Below are positions 45,408 through 54,923 of a stretch of DNA of 64,000 nt, one piece after another. The notes beneath the pieces are model-generated. The model was not told where the DNA came from and ran no database searches. It was given only the letters and a program-made list of their open reading frames with translations. The stretch is taken from assembly GCA_937883755.1 (NCBI GenBank), contig CAKZYA010000059.1, positions 1 to 64,000 of the forward strand, given 5' to 3'. Both the position numbers and the translations under genes were made by a program. This stretch comes from an uncultured Flammeovirgaceae bacterium. Lineage in GTDB: Bacteria; Bacteroidota; Bacteroidia; Cytophagales; Cyclobacteriaceae. The stretch's first letter is position 1. The number at the start of each line of letters is the position of its first letter.

Positions 45408-45422
45408 GTTTCTCTAAGAAAC
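45408..45422. promoter_or_regulatory. 15-bp palindrome upstream of the mutarotase-led gene set
   Basis: GTTTCT-CTA-AGAAAC, a perfect dyad with a 3-bp centre, in the 231-bp gap between the TRAP permease gene and the mutarotase. It is about 115 bp upstream of the mutarotase start and could be an operator for a separate transcript. No promoter consensus was found. Confidence 0.35.
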
Positions 45423-45524
45423 TACATAGACTTAAACTAGACAGAAGGTTCAGTTAGGCTGACTTAGTGCCAATGAGCCTGAATTACCGCTTTTAAAAGG
45501 TACTCGTACAGTAGAAAGCTGTAA

Positions 45525-46799
45525 TCAATCCATAAATAGGCCAGGCAAGAATAGCGCTAACTCCGGGACTAAAGTGACCAGTACCAGAACGAGCAAGCTC
45601 ACGGCTAAGAACGGAAGTGTGGCCCGACTGACCTTGCTCAAAGAAACCTTACCGATACTGGATGCTACAAACAGACAAACCCCTACCGGCGGGGTGGTGA
45701 GTCCGATAATCAGGTTGAGTACGGCAATGACGGCAAAGTGAACGGGATCTACTTCTACCGCCATTGCCACCTTTAGCAAAATAGGAAACAGAATGAGCAA
45801 GGCCGCAATGGTTTCCATGAAAGTCCCTACAAAGATCAGCAGCAGGTTGATCAGCAGCAGCACCACGTACTTGTTCGTAGAAAAGTCCAGAATAGCGTTA
45901 GCGATAAGTTGGGGGAAACGCTCGGTAATTAAAATCCACCCGAACAGATTGGCAAACCCGACCAGCACCATGAGCGAAGCAGAGGTTTTCATTGAGTCCA
46001 GTACGATCTGGGGCAGATTTTTAGCATTGAGCTTCTTGTACACCAGCCAGCCGACCAGCAACGCATAAAGTACCGCAACAATAGAGGCTTCGGTAGGAGT
46101 AAATACTCCCCCTATAATCCCGAACAGAATGATAAAAGTCATTAACAATGCCCAGAACGTATCAATAAACGCCCGGCCAATCTGGCGAAAGCTACTGCGG
46201 GGATGTTTGGGGAAATTCTTCTTGACCGAGATGTAGTAGGCCACCACCATCAATCCCGTGCCCAACAGTAAGCCCGGAACCGCTCCGGCCAGGAATAACC
46301 TTCCCACGGATAAACCCGTAAGGGTAGCGGCAATAATCATGGGAACACTGGGGGGGATGATGGGTCCGACCGTGGATGAAGAAGCAGTAACGGAGCAGGA
46401 AAACCCGGCATCGTAACCTTCTTTTTTCATAGCGGGAATCAGGATAGCCCCAATGCTGGCCGTATCGGAAACCGCCGTGCCTGAGATACCAGCAAAGAGC
46501 ATAGACGCTCCGATGTTCGCCAGTGCCAGACCACCCCGGATGTGCCCTAACAGATGATTACAAAATCCGATAATTTTCTCGGTTAGCCCTCCGGCATTCA
46601 TCAGGTTACCGGCTAGAATAAACCCAGGGATACTCAGCAGAATAAACACATCAATGCCCGAGTACATTTTCATGGGCAACACAATCAGCGGAATACCGGC
46701 CAACAGTACGTATACCAGACAGGAGAACCCCAGTGAAAAAGCAATAGGAAAGCGTAAGATGAGCCCTACGATGAATACGATAATTAGTACTCCAATCAT
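45525..46799 (-). CDS. TRAP transporter large permease (DctM type)
   Basis: 424 residues with about 12 membrane segments. Typical DctM features include FAGISGTAVSDTASIGAILIPAM, STVGPIIPPSVPMIIAA and LTTPPVGVCLFVASSI. It overlaps the small permease gene by 4 bp (ATGA). Together with DctQ and DctP it forms a complete tripartite, Na+-driven importer, which normally takes carboxylated sugars or other organic acids. In this locus the substrate may be an acid released during breakdown of the galactan. Confidence 0.92.
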   Translation of the reverse strand: MIGVLIIVFIVGLILRFPIAFSLGFSCLVYVLLAGIPLIVLPMKMYSGIDVFILLSIPGFILAGNLMNAGGLTEKIIGFCNHLLGHIRGGLALANIGASMLFAGISGTAVSDTASIGAILIPAMKKEGYDAGFSCSVTASSSTVGPIIPPSVPMIIAATLTGLSVGRLFLAGAVPGLLLGTGLMVVAYYISVKKNFPKHPRSSFRQIGRAFIDTFWALLMTFIILFGIIGGVFTPTEASIVAVLYALLVGWLVYKKLNAKNLPQIVLDSMKTSASLMVLVGFANLFGWILITERFPQLIANAILDFSTNKYVVLLLINLLLIFVGTFMETIAALLILFPILLKVAMAVEVDPVHFAVIAVLNLIIGLTTPPVGVCLFVASSIGKVSLSKVSRATLPFLAVSLLVLVLVTLVPELALFLPGLFMD

Positions 46800-47263
46800 G
46801 GTTGCTTCTTCAATAGGTTGACTGTATCCATGAGGGCGTAAAAACTAACCGAAGCTCCCATAATAAACAGGCTACCAAAAGCTAGTGCCATCGTTAATCC
46901 CAGGCTAGGTGATTTTTCGGGAATACCCAGTACAATAAACTGTACCGAATAAATAGTCAAGATCATGAAGAGAATGAAAGTACAGGCGGATATACCTAGC
47001 CGCAGTCTGCTTTTCTGCTGGACACTCAGGCGATTATAGAGCACATCCAAACTGACGTAGTAGTGGTCTTTCAGCGCGATTCCGGCGGCAAAGCTCATGG
47101 CGTAGACGAAGAAAAAGCGGGCTACTTCTTCAGTCCAGGAGGGAGCACTCTCCATAAAGAAGCGTGCGTAAATTTGAATCAGGGTAGAAGCAATAAATCC
47201 GGTCGCACTCAGTAGGGTGCCTAACCGAAGTAGGTAGGTAATGAGTCGAGTAGTTTGGTTCAT
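46796..47263 (-). CDS. TRAP transporter small permease (DctQ type)
   Basis: 155 residues with four predicted membrane helices and the characteristic segment WTEEVARFFFVYAMSFAAGIALKDHYYVSLD near residues 40-70. It overlaps both neighbours, the DctM-type gene and the DctP-type gene, by 4 bp (ATGA at each junction). It is the bridging subunit between the binding protein and the large permease. Confidence 0.9.
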   Translation of the reverse strand: MNQTTRLITYLLRLGTLLSATGFIASTLIQIYARFFMESAPSWTEEVARFFFVYAMSFAAGIALKDHYYVSLDVLYNRLSVQQKSRLRLGISACTFILFMILTIYSVQFIVLGIPEKSPSLGLTMALAFGSLFIMGASVSFYALMDTVNLLKKQP

Positions 47264-48243
47264 CTTATTTGGTGGATAACCTCGTCGTAGACAGTTTGCA
47301 TTTCTGGAGACAGACTACGGTATATATCGTCGCGCGCTTTCTCGATGAAGGCTGTTTTATCTACTTCAATAAATTCCATGCCGGCTGCTTCTAATTCATT
47401 CTTCACGCTACGGCTACCTTCCAGAAAAAGTTGATGCTCGTACTGTTGCATATCCCAGGCAGCCTCCAGAAAGACCTCCTTTAGATCATCAGGAAAACGC
47501 TGAAATTGCTTTTCGCCAATGACCGGATATACCCAGCTAATAACGTGAGCTGTAAGGTTTACGTACTGCTGCACTTCAGAAAACCCTCCGGCTTTGATGG
47601 TTGCTAATGGATTTTCCATCGCTTCAATAGTACCCTGCTGAAGTGAAATAAATACTTCTGAATAGGCCATTGGAGTAGGTTTGGCTCCTAATGCCTGCCA
47701 GGCAGTTACAAAGGAAGGTACACTGGGTACGCGCACAATCAGTCCGTTCAATTCGTCGGGGTGTCGAATAGGGCGATTGGAAGTAAGGTGGCGGGCTCCG
47801 GCTTCAAAGTAGCCAACAATCCGCAGTCCGGTTTTCTCCCGTATTTCCTGTTCAATTCTTTCTCCTACCGGACTGTTGATCAGCGTCTGCATATCGGCAG
47901 AGTCCCGCAGCAGAAACGGTAATTCGCAAAAGGCGGCTATCTCAATCCAGTTGTTAAGCAACGAGCCAGTTACGGCCATATCGATCACCCCGGCCTGAAT
48001 GAGGCGAATCGCCTCTATTTCCTTGGCCATTTGTTCTGCCGGATAGGTCTCTAGCTTGATGCGCCCAGCCGAACGTTCCCACAATATCTCTTCAAAATAC
48101 TGAAAGGCTTTGGTTTGGGTATGCTGCTCGTTGGTAAGCAAGCTGGCCCGAAGCAGAAATTCTGGTTCCTGAGAATCAGTACCTATGCAGCTAACAAAAA
48201 GGGTAGCGAGTAGGGTAAATAGATGGAGCGGGAGTAATTTCAT
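47260..48243 (-). CDS. TRAP transporter substrate-binding lipoprotein (DctP type)
   Basis: 327 residues with a lipobox (LFVSC) and predicted lipidated Cys19. The DctP fold is marked by HTQTKAFQYFEEILWERSAGRIKLETYP and by LNGLIVRVPSVP, where the Arg normally binds the ligand's carboxylate group. This indicates an acidic substrate such as a sugar acid. The start overlaps the stop of the sulfatase at 48240 (ATGA), tying uptake to desulfation in one transcript. Confidence 0.9.
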   Translation of the reverse strand: MKLLPLHLFTLLATLFVSCIGTDSQEPEFLLRASLLTNEQHTQTKAFQYFEEILWERSAGRIKLETYPAEQMAKEIEAIRLIQAGVIDMAVTGSLLNNWIEIAAFCELPFLLRDSADMQTLINSPVGERIEQEIREKTGLRIVGYFEAGARHLTSNRPIRHPDELNGLIVRVPSVPSFVTAWQALGAKPTPMAYSEVFISLQQGTIEAMENPLATIKAGGFSEVQQYVNLTAHVISWVYPVIGEKQFQRFPDDLKEVFLEAAWDMQQYEHQLFLEGSRSVKNELEAAGMEFIEVDKTAFIEKARDDIYRSLSPEMQTVYDEVIHQIR

Positions 48244-50024
48244 TTATTCATCCTTTCCGCGTAAAGATAATATACTCCGTATCGCTCTCCATTCTCGACG
48301 AAGTCAGCTTTGAGCATCGTTTTTCCTTTCGGTAGCTCCAACTCAAAAACTACTTCTTCGGTACCCGGCAGAATGGGTTTTTCGTATTCCTGGTCAAACA
48401 GCTCAATACGAACTTTCTCGGGAGAAATGCTTTCGTACGCAAAATCGTGCTTAGGATGTATGGTCGGAGTACTTGTGATGGCTCCCGGATATTCTTCCGG
48501 CCAGCGTCTACAGCTAATCCGGTACTTCCCCTGTTGGGCGATGGCAATAGCGTGTGCGTTATTTTTGTTTTTTACTCCCTGAGCGATTTGCTCAGGCTTC
48601 CACAGCGGTCCATCGTCCCCTACCGCATGTTGAATGGTAAATGTGGCCACTTTTTGCTGATCGCTACCGATGATGGTATAAGGAAGCTCCTGATATTCTT
48701 CGCGCTGTTTGGCATCGGCGACAAATGTCTTGTTAGCTGATAATAGACTTTCTACTACTCTGGGCTGTTGATCCACCAAATTATTTTCCTGAGCTCGATC
48801 TTGTTGAATGTCGTACAAGGCCTGACCATCTATTAGTCGCCAGTCATCCTTCATTATACAAGTCTGGTCTACATCCTTAGGTGGTCGCCAATCTTGCCGA
48901 TGGTGGACAAATACGGTTCTATCCAGTATGCTAGTAGTTGTATCCGTAAATAAGCCCGAAAAGTCTAGGCCGTCCAGCGATAAGTCGTCGGGCATCTTTA
49001 TCTGACACAAACTCGCTAAGGTCGGAAACAAGTCAATGTGGGTGAGCAAGTTATCGATATCTCGCCCCCCCTGAATTCCGGCCTGAGGCCAACGGATAAA
49101 GAAGGGCACCCGATGGCCTCCTTCCAATTTATCCCCCTTGTTTCCTCGATAGCCCTGATTAAAGCCTAGCTGCTCTTCTTCGTAGAAACCAAATTGAGTA
49201 CCGTTGTCTGAACAAAAAATCAAGATAGTATTTTTGGCCAACCCGGTTGTTTGTAGCAAGCTATCCAGTCGCCCGAAGTTTTCATCAATATTAGCAATCA
49301 TCCCGTAGTATTCGACACTAGGAATTTGAGAACCCTCCAAATGCTCGTAAGGCTCAGAATATTTATCGGCAACTATTAGTGGCGCATGAGGAGCATTGGT
49401 CGGTAAATAGACAAAAAAGGGCTCTTCCTGATGCTGAAGAATGAACTGGCTGGCTTCTTCAAACCAAATATCAGTACAGTATCCTTCAAACTGAGTCAGT
49501 TCATTATTGACCAGATATACATCGTTAAAATAGGAGTTGCCCCAAAAATCGGATATCTCTCCTACTCCACCAGAATTATGGTGTACGGCATAGTCAAAAC
49601 CACAGTCGGTGGGACGGGCCGGATAGTTATCACCCATGTGCCACTTGCCAAACATCCCGGTAGTGTAGCCATTCTGCTGAAATACTTCAGCAATGGTTGG
49701 TGAATTATGGTGTAAAGAAGCTCGCCCCTTAAAAGTAGCCCAGGCTCCGTTATGAATAGGGTATTGTCCGGTAATTATAGCTGCTCGGGTGGGAGTACAT
49801 AGCGGACTGACGTGAAAATTAGTCAATCGAACGGACTCGCTATAAAACTTATCCAAGTTAGGAGTTTTTATCCAGGGATTTCCATGGCAACCCAGATCAC
49901 CAATTCCCTGGTCGTCGGTCATTACTAAAATTACGTTGGGTGGACTATCAGCATTATACGTACTGTAACTTGGTAAACTGACCAGTAGGCATAGTATTAC
50001 TAACGTGGTTATCCTATAAAACAA
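48240..50024 (-). CDS. Secreted sulfatase (type I, S1 family) with C-terminal extra domain
   Basis: 594 residues, starting at a TTG (50022-50024); no ATG precedes the signal peptide (about 1-22) in this frame. The formylglycine motif SPLCTPTRAAIITGQ puts the modified Cys at about residue 76. PNVILVMTDDQGIGDLG carries the two metal Asp residues. The sulfatase domain ends near residue 440, and about 150 residues follow that are predicted beta-rich (FDQEYEKPILPGTEEVVFELELPKG), perhaps a binding module. It removes sulfate esters from a galactan or its oligosaccharides. It overlaps the TRAP binding-protein gene by 4 bp. Confidence 0.88.
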   Translation of the reverse strand: MFYRITTLVILCLLVSLPSYSTYNADSPPNVILVMTDDQGIGDLGCHGNPWIKTPNLDKFYSESVRLTNFHVSPLCTPTRAAIITGQYPIHNGAWATFKGRASLHHNSPTIAEVFQQNGYTTGMFGKWHMGDNYPARPTDCGFDYAVHHNSGGVGEISDFWGNSYFNDVYLVNNELTQFEGYCTDIWFEEASQFILQHQEEPFFVYLPTNAPHAPLIVADKYSEPYEHLEGSQIPSVEYYGMIANIDENFGRLDSLLQTTGLAKNTILIFCSDNGTQFGFYEEEQLGFNQGYRGNKGDKLEGGHRVPFFIRWPQAGIQGGRDIDNLLTHIDLFPTLASLCQIKMPDDLSLDGLDFSGLFTDTTTSILDRTVFVHHRQDWRPPKDVDQTCIMKDDWRLIDGQALYDIQQDRAQENNLVDQQPRVVESLLSANKTFVADAKQREEYQELPYTIIGSDQQKVATFTIQHAVGDDGPLWKPEQIAQGVKNKNNAHAIAIAQQGKYRISCRRWPEEYPGAITSTPTIHPKHDFAYESISPEKVRIELFDQEYEKPILPGTEEVVFELELPKGKTMLKADFVENGERYGVYYLYAERMNK

Positions 50025-50044
50025 AGAATATTGATTTTAAAGAA

Positions 50045-51448
50045 TTAATTTTTTTGCTTACGATAGTTATCCATTCGTTTCATAGCAGCACCTTCGTATT
50101 TTCGTTGAAGTTGCCACAACGGGCGCTCCAGTGTTAATTCCCAATCGAATAGTTTTTTATACATTTCTCTTACCCGATCGGGATACGTGGCAGCTAAGTT
50201 ATCTATTTCTGATATATCATTTTTGATATTGTACAATTCGGCTGGACGGTCAGGAAAACGTATTAGTTTCCAATCGCCTTCCCGAATTACCCCCCGGTTT
50301 TCTTTTTTCCAGTAGAGTACCGGATGGGGTCGCTCAGGGTTCTGTCCCAGCAGGTATGGCAACAAATCAACCCCGTCTATTTCGGCAAGGGAATCTATAT
50401 TTCCTCCTCCTGCAAGGTAAAAAGTAGGTAATAGATTAAGGGTACTAATGGGATATTCGTACACTGAGTTTTCGGGAATTACGCCTGACCATCGCAATAG
50501 AAACGGAACTCGAATACCACCCTCCAGGTGATTGGCTTTGGTACCACTCAAGGGATCATTCACTGACACATTTGTATCGGAAGGGCCACCATTATCATTG
50601 GTAAAAACTACAATCGTATTTTCCTCTAATTCTAGCTCGGTCAGTTTATCTAATACTCCTCCGCAGGCACGATCTAGTGCCAAGGTCATAGCAGCTAGTT
50701 TCTGCCGCTTACCGGTTAAGTCGGAAAACTCCGCCAAATCGTCTTCCGTCGCGTCCATTGGGGTATGCACCGCATTGAATGCCAGCATGATAAAAAAAGC
50801 TGTATCTTGATTTTTTTCTATAAACCGCGCTGTTTCTTTAGCCAAGTCATCGGTAAGATACTCCTCCGGTTCAACAAATTTACCGAACCCTAGCTCTAAT
50901 CGATCTTCCGGTCGGTTATTCAGATTATTATCATCAAATGGAAAATAACTTCGAGCCCCACCCCGGAACCCGTAAAACTCATCGAAGCCCCGTTTGGTCG
51001 GGTGATAACGATCAGCATTCCCTTGATGCCATTTTCCGAAGATCGCTGTTTTATAGCCTAGCTCCTTCAGGTAGTCTCCCATCGTTTTCTGATCTAATGG
51101 CAGCCCCATTTCATCGCCCATCAGTCCAGACTGACTCATGTAACCCGGTACGTTATTTTCCTCAAATCCGAAGCGTTGTTGATATCTTCCAGTTAAGATA
51201 CCCGCTCGGGACGGCCCGCAGACGGCTGCTGTAATATAAGCCTGCTGAAATTTCATACCCTGTTGGGCTAACCTATCCAGGTTTGGCGTTTTCATAACAT
51301 TGCTTCCCTGAAAACCAAGATCTGCGTATCCAGCATCATCAGAGATGATGAGAACGATATTGGGTTTTTGTTGTGAGAAGGAAGCAAAAGGAGCAAAAAG
51401 TAGTAGTAGAAAAATTGGCGTTAGTGTATACTCATTAGCTTTTTTCAT
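50045..51448 (-). CDS. Secreted sulfatase (type I, S1 family)
   Basis: 467 residues with a signal peptide (about 1-25). [20 protein letters not shown] carries the two metal Asp residues. The formylglycine motif [16 protein letters not shown] puts the modified Cys at about residue 77. Later segments [28 protein letters not shown] and FTNDNGGP are typical of arylsulfatase A-like enzymes. It lacks the C-terminal extension of the neighbouring sulfatase, so the two probably have different positional preferences. A sulfatase-maturing enzyme is not in this window and must be elsewhere. Confidence 0.9.
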   Translation of the reverse strand: MKKANEYTLTPIFLLLLFAPFASFSQQKPNIVLIISDDAGYADLGFQGSNVMKTPNLDRLAQQGMKFQQAYITAAVCGPSRAGILTGRYQQRFGFEENNVPGYMSQSGLMGDEMGLPLDQKTMGDYLKELGYKTAIFGKWHQGNADRYHPTKRGFDEFYGFRGGARSYFPFDDNNLNNRPEDRLELGFGKFVEPEEYLTDDLAKETARFIEKNQDTAFFIMLAFNAVHTPMDATEDDLAEFSDLTGKRQKLAAMTLALDRACGGVLDKLTELELEENTIVVFTNDNGGPSDTNVSVNDPLSGTKANHLEGGIRVPFLLRWSGVIPENSVYEYPISTLNLLPTFYLAGGGNIDSLAEIDGVDLLPYLLGQNPERPHPVLYWKKENRGVIREGDWKLIRFPDRPAELYNIKNDISEIDNLAATYPDRVREMYKKLFDWELTLERPLWQLQRKYEGAAMKRMDNYRKQKN

Positions 51449-51478
51449 AAACTGATTGATCTCCTATTTTTTAAGCTA

Positions 51479-52588
51479 CTAAACTTTTATTGCGTAACCC
51501 ACCTCGTATTCCATCAATTTCTCCCAATCGAAGGTTACCCCAACGCCAGGTTCATCGGGAGCTACCGCTCGGTGATTTTCAACCACCAGTGGGCGAGTGG
51601 TATATTCATCTATCGGGAAGCTGTGTACTTCTAGCCAGCCGGCATTAGATTGAGCCGATACCAGACTGACGTGTAGCTCCTGCATACCGTGAGAACAGAC
51701 CGGGATACCGTACTTTCGCGACATCTCGGCCACTTTGAGCCAGCCGCTCACTCCACCGCAGTTGGAGGCATCGGGTTGAATAAAGGATAGCTTCGCTTGC
51801 TCAAAAGCGTAACCAAATTCGTAGAGGGTATGCAGATTCTCTCCCATCGCCAGTGGCATACCGGTGGCTTCAGCAATTTGGGCAAAACCCAAGTAGTTAT
51901 CAGGAATAATCGGCTCCTCGAACCATTTTAAGTTATAAGGTTCAAACGCCTGAGCGGCCTTAATGGCCTGTTCCACATTCATGGAATAGTTGGCATCTAC
52001 CATAAAGGGGCGGTCGTTGCCTAGTAGCTCCCGCACGGCTTTCACCCGTTCTAGGTCTTCTTGCAACTTCGGACGGCCAATTTTGATCTTAACTGCGTTA
52101 AATCCTAAGTCCAGGTAACCTTGTACATTCTTGAGTAATTTTTCCAAAGGAAATTGCAGATCAATTCCTCCACAGTAGGCATTACAGGTATTATTTACTG
52201 CTCCGGCAACTTGCCATAGCGGCTTTTCGGCCTTTTTACAGCGAATATCCCACAGGGCAATATCAACGGCGGAGATGGCAAAAGAGGTAATCCCGCCTCT
52301 ACCCACGTAGTGGATGTGCCACTCCATAAAATCAAAAATGCTTTCCACGTCTTCGCCGTCTTGCCCAATTAAAGCGGGAGCAATATCGTGCTCAACTACC
52401 GCTTTGATGGCGTGACCACCTTTGCCCCCAGTGTAGGTGTAGCCAGTACCCTCGCTGCCATCCGCTAGTGTGACCGTAACAGTGACCAGTTCAAAGTGGG
52501 TATGGTCGCCGTGCTTAGCATCGCTTAGCACCTCTGGCAGTGGAACGTTAAATAAACGGGGCTGGACTCTAACAATTGAACTTCCCAT
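51479..52588 (-). CDS. 3,6-anhydro-L-galactonate cycloisomerase-like enzyme (enolase superfamily)
   Basis: 369 residues. The pattern matches what I know of Vibrio EJY3 anhydrogalactonate cycloisomerase: [63 protein letters not shown] and [16 protein letters not shown]. Enolase-type residues are KIKIG (Lys167/Lys169), metal ligands Asp198, Glu224, Glu250, and His300. It should convert 3,6-anhydrogalactonate into 2-keto-3-deoxy-galactonate. Its start is 1 bp from the stop codon of the aldehyde dehydrogenase gene that supplies the substrate. Confidence 0.88.
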   Translation of the reverse strand: MGSSIVRVQPRLFNVPLPEVLSDAKHGDHTHFELVTVTVTLADGSEGTGYTYTGGKGGHAIKAVVEHDIAPALIGQDGEDVESIFDFMEWHIHYVGRGGITSFAISAVDIALWDIRCKKAEKPLWQVAGAVNNTCNAYCGGIDLQFPLEKLLKNVQGYLDLGFNAVKIKIGRPKLQEDLERVKAVRELLGNDRPFMVDANYSMNVEQAIKAAQAFEPYNLKWFEEPIIPDNYLGFAQIAEATGMPLAMGENLHTLYEFGYAFEQAKLSFIQPDASNCGGVSGWLKVAEMSRKYGIPVCSHGMQELHVSLVSAQSNAGWLEVHSFPIDEYTTRPLVVENHRAVAPDEPGVGVTFDWEKLMEYEVGYAIKV

Positions 52589-52589
52589 A

Positions 52590-54044
52590 TTAGGCCTGAT
52601 ATTTTACATAAAAGGTTTTCTTATCTAGGTACTGCTCAAAGCCATATTTTCCGTCTTCACCTCCGGTTCCACTTAGTTTGTAACCGTTATGGAATCCCTG
52701 ATGCTGCTCACCGTGGCCTCGGTTAACGTATATCTCTCCGAACTCCAACTCATCGTTACAGCGCATAATGGTGCTTAAATCGTTAGTGTAGACCATCGCT
52801 GCTAATCCGTACTCACAATCATTGGCGTAGTTCATTACTTCATCAAACGCTCTAAATTTTATTACCGGCAGAATAGGCCCGAACGATTCTTCATGTACAA
52901 TGGTCATTTCCTGCTTCACATCGGTTAGAATGGTAGGCTCGAACCAGTGACCTTTCTCGAACTGCGAGCCTTCGGGACGTTTGCCACCATAGGCCAGAGT
53001 CGCTCCTTCTTCCACGCTGGTTGCTACTAAATGCTCCATATGTTCTAGTTCTTTTCCATTCACTTTAGGACCCAGCTCAGTAGCTTCATCCAACGGATCA
53101 CCAATTTTTAGGGCTTCAACTTTCTTCATGAATTTTTCCATGAAGGGCTCGTAAATATCTTTGTGCAAGTACAGCCGCTCGTTGCAGGTACACACTTGAC
53201 CACAGTTATCAAAGCGGGAATGCAAGGCCCCTTCTACCGCGGCATCAAGGTCAGCGTCAGGAAACACGATGCAGGGTGCTTTCCCCCCTAATTCAAGTTG
53301 CACGTAGGTTAGGTTTTCGGCCGCAGTGCGGAAGATTTGCTGTCCGGCAGGGGTACTGCCAGTCATAGTTACCATTTTGGTGATCGGGTTGGCTACTAAA
53401 GCATTTCCCAGCACCCGACCCTTTCCGGTTACAATGTTGAGTAGCCCAGGAGGCAACCCTACTTTTTGGGCGATATTTCCTAGCTCCAGTGTAGCCAGTG
53501 GAGTTTCCTGGGTAGGTTTTACCACTACACTATTTCCGGCTACCAAAGCTGGGCCAATTTTTCGTCCTGCCAGTGCCAATGGAAAGTTCCAGGCAGTGAT
53601 GGCTACCACCACACCCCGGGGAATTTTGTTGATCCAAATCTGCTCGTTCGGGTTATCCGAAGGAATAATATCTCCTTCAATCTGACGAGCCCAATCGCAG
53701 GCATATTCAATAAATGTGGCAGTCACTTCTACTTCCATTCGGGCTACGCCAATCAGTTTTCCTTGTTCTCTGACGAGTAAAGGAGCCAGATAGTTTTTTT
53801 GGGCACGAATTTCAGCTGCGAACTTTCGCATAATATCCGCTCGTTTTTTGGCCGGAACTTTCTTCCAGGCTTTCTGAGCTTGAGCGGCGGCTTCTAGTGC
53901 CCGTTGGGCATCAGCTTCTATCCCCATTTGTACTGAGCCTACTACTGATTCGTCAGTAGGGCTGGTAATATTTTCCTGATCTCCGGTATAGGAATCCACC
54001 CACTCACCGTCAATAAAAAGTTGGTATTGTTTTACTTCAGACAT
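52590..54044 (-). CDS. 3,6-anhydrogalactose dehydrogenase-like aldehyde dehydrogenase
   Basis: 484 residues of the ALDH superfamily, with Glu251 in LELGGK and Cys285 in NCGQVC. The C-terminal block [22 protein letters not shown] and the close pairing with the cycloisomerase gene point to 3,6-anhydrogalactose dehydrogenase, the first step of anhydrosugar use, forming 3,6-anhydrogalactonate. Whether it prefers the L form (agar, porphyran) or the D form (carrageenan) cannot be read from this, but the GH117 genes suggest the L form. It is in one operon with the SDR and ADH genes upstream. Confidence 0.85.
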   Translation of the reverse strand: MSEVKQYQLFIDGEWVDSYTGDQENITSPTDESVVGSVQMGIEADAQRALEAAAQAQKAWKKVPAKKRADIMRKFAAEIRAQKNYLAPLLVREQGKLIGVARMEVEVTATFIEYACDWARQIEGDIIPSDNPNEQIWINKIPRGVVVAITAWNFPLALAGRKIGPALVAGNSVVVKPTQETPLATLELGNIAQKVGLPPGLLNIVTGKGRVLGNALVANPITKMVTMTGSTPAGQQIFRTAAENLTYVQLELGGKAPCIVFPDADLDAAVEGALHSRFDNCGQVCTCNERLYLHKDIYEPFMEKFMKKVEALKIGDPLDEATELGPKVNGKELEHMEHLVATSVEEGATLAYGGKRPEGSQFEKGHWFEPTILTDVKQEMTIVHEESFGPILPVIKFRAFDEVMNYANDCEYGLAAMVYTNDLSTIMRCNDELEFGEIYVNRGHGEQHQGFHNGYKLSGTGGEDGKYGFEQYLDKKTFYVKYQA

Positions 54045-54140
54045 CGCTATAATGAGTAATGATTAATGACCGCGCGGCGGCCGCTGATGAATAATGTGTA
54101 GCAACCAATGAATGATGAATGATTATTCATTACTCATTGA
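54045..54140. repeat. 96-bp gap flanked by 12-bp inverted repeats, with heptad repeats and a GC-rich unit
   Basis: The intergenic region is bracketed by AATGAGTAATGA (54051-54062) and its complement TCATTACTCATT (54127-54138). Just inside are 7-bp units (TAATGAG TAATGAT TAATGAC; ATGAATG ATGAATG). The GC-rich unit at 54070-54086 sits in this AT-rich background; its minus-strand sequence AGCGGCCGCCGCGCGG matches 14 of 16 positions of the copy at 26974. The layout suggests a small repeat element rather than simple linker DNA. Confidence 0.55.
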
Positions 54141-54908
54141 TTATCTTCCCATCCAGCCTCCGTCGACGAGCATGGTTGTGCCGTGCATATAGTTGGCAGC
54201 AGGTGAGCAAAGGAATACAATCGGACCGGCAAAATCTTCCGGTTCACCCCAACGTCCGGCTGGAATTCGGGATAGAATAGATTCAGATCGATCAGGATCA
54301 TTACGCAGGGCTTCGGTATTATCGGTGCTGATGTAGCCGGGGGCAATGGCGTTGACGTTCACTCCTTTACTGGCCCACTCGTTCGCGAAGGCCATCGTCA
54401 TCTGCCCGATAGCCCCTTTACTGGCGGCGTAGCCAGGAACGGTAATGCCACCCTGAAACGTCAGTAAGGAAGCAGTAAACACGATCTTCCCGCTACCGCG
54501 CTCCACCATATCTTTCCCAAATTCGCGGGTCAGAATAAACTGGGCGTTCTGATTGACTTCAATCACCTTGTCCCACATCTCATCGGGATGTTCCGCCGCT
54601 GGTTTCCGTAGAATAGTTCCGGCATTATTCACCAGAATATCAATCTGGTCGTAATCCGATTTTACTTGTTCAATGAACTGATACAGTGCCTGGCGGTCGG
54701 AAAAATCGCATTGGTAGGCTTTAAATGACGCGCCTTTTTCAGTGACTTCTTTTTCAACATCGCTGCCTGACAATTCTAGTGAGGCAGATACCCCGATAAT
54801 CTCGGCTCCAGCCTCGGCTAAGGCTACTGCCATCGCTTTTCCGATCCCTCGTTTGCATCCGGTGACTAAGGCTGTTTTTCCGTTTAGTTTGAATTGGTCT
54901 AATATCAT
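54141..54908 (-). CDS. SDR-family oxidoreductase, KduD-like
   Basis: 255 residues. The cofactor motif VTGCKRGIGKA (TGxxxGIG), NNAG at about 94-97, and the catalytic set Ser147, Tyr160 and Lys164 (YAASK) are complete. The overall pattern is that of 2-dehydro-3-deoxy-D-gluconate 5-dehydrogenase (KduD). In the anhydrogalactose route of Pseudoalteromonas this activity runs in reverse, reducing 2,5-diketo-3-deoxy acid to 2-keto-3-deoxy-gluconate. It is preceded by the Zn-type ADH (15 bp), which would produce that diketo acid. Confidence 0.8.
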   Translation of the reverse strand: MILDQFKLNGKTALVTGCKRGIGKAMAVALAEAGAEIIGVSASLELSGSDVEKEVTEKGASFKAYQCDFSDRQALYQFIEQVKSDYDQIDILVNNAGTILRKPAAEHPDEMWDKVIEVNQNAQFILTREFGKDMVERGSGKIVFTASLLTFQGGITVPGYAASKGAIGQMTMAFANEWASKGVNVNAIAPGYISTDNTEALRNDPDRSESILSRIPAGRWGEPEDFAGPIVFLCSPAANYMHGTTMLVDGGWMGR

Positions 54909-54923
54909 AGGTTGTGTTGTAAG

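Noticed and set aside
45294-45524. Promoter for the distal gene set in the 231-bp gap.
   Set aside because: No match to TTTG-N19-TAnnTTTG was found on the minus strand; only the palindrome is reported.
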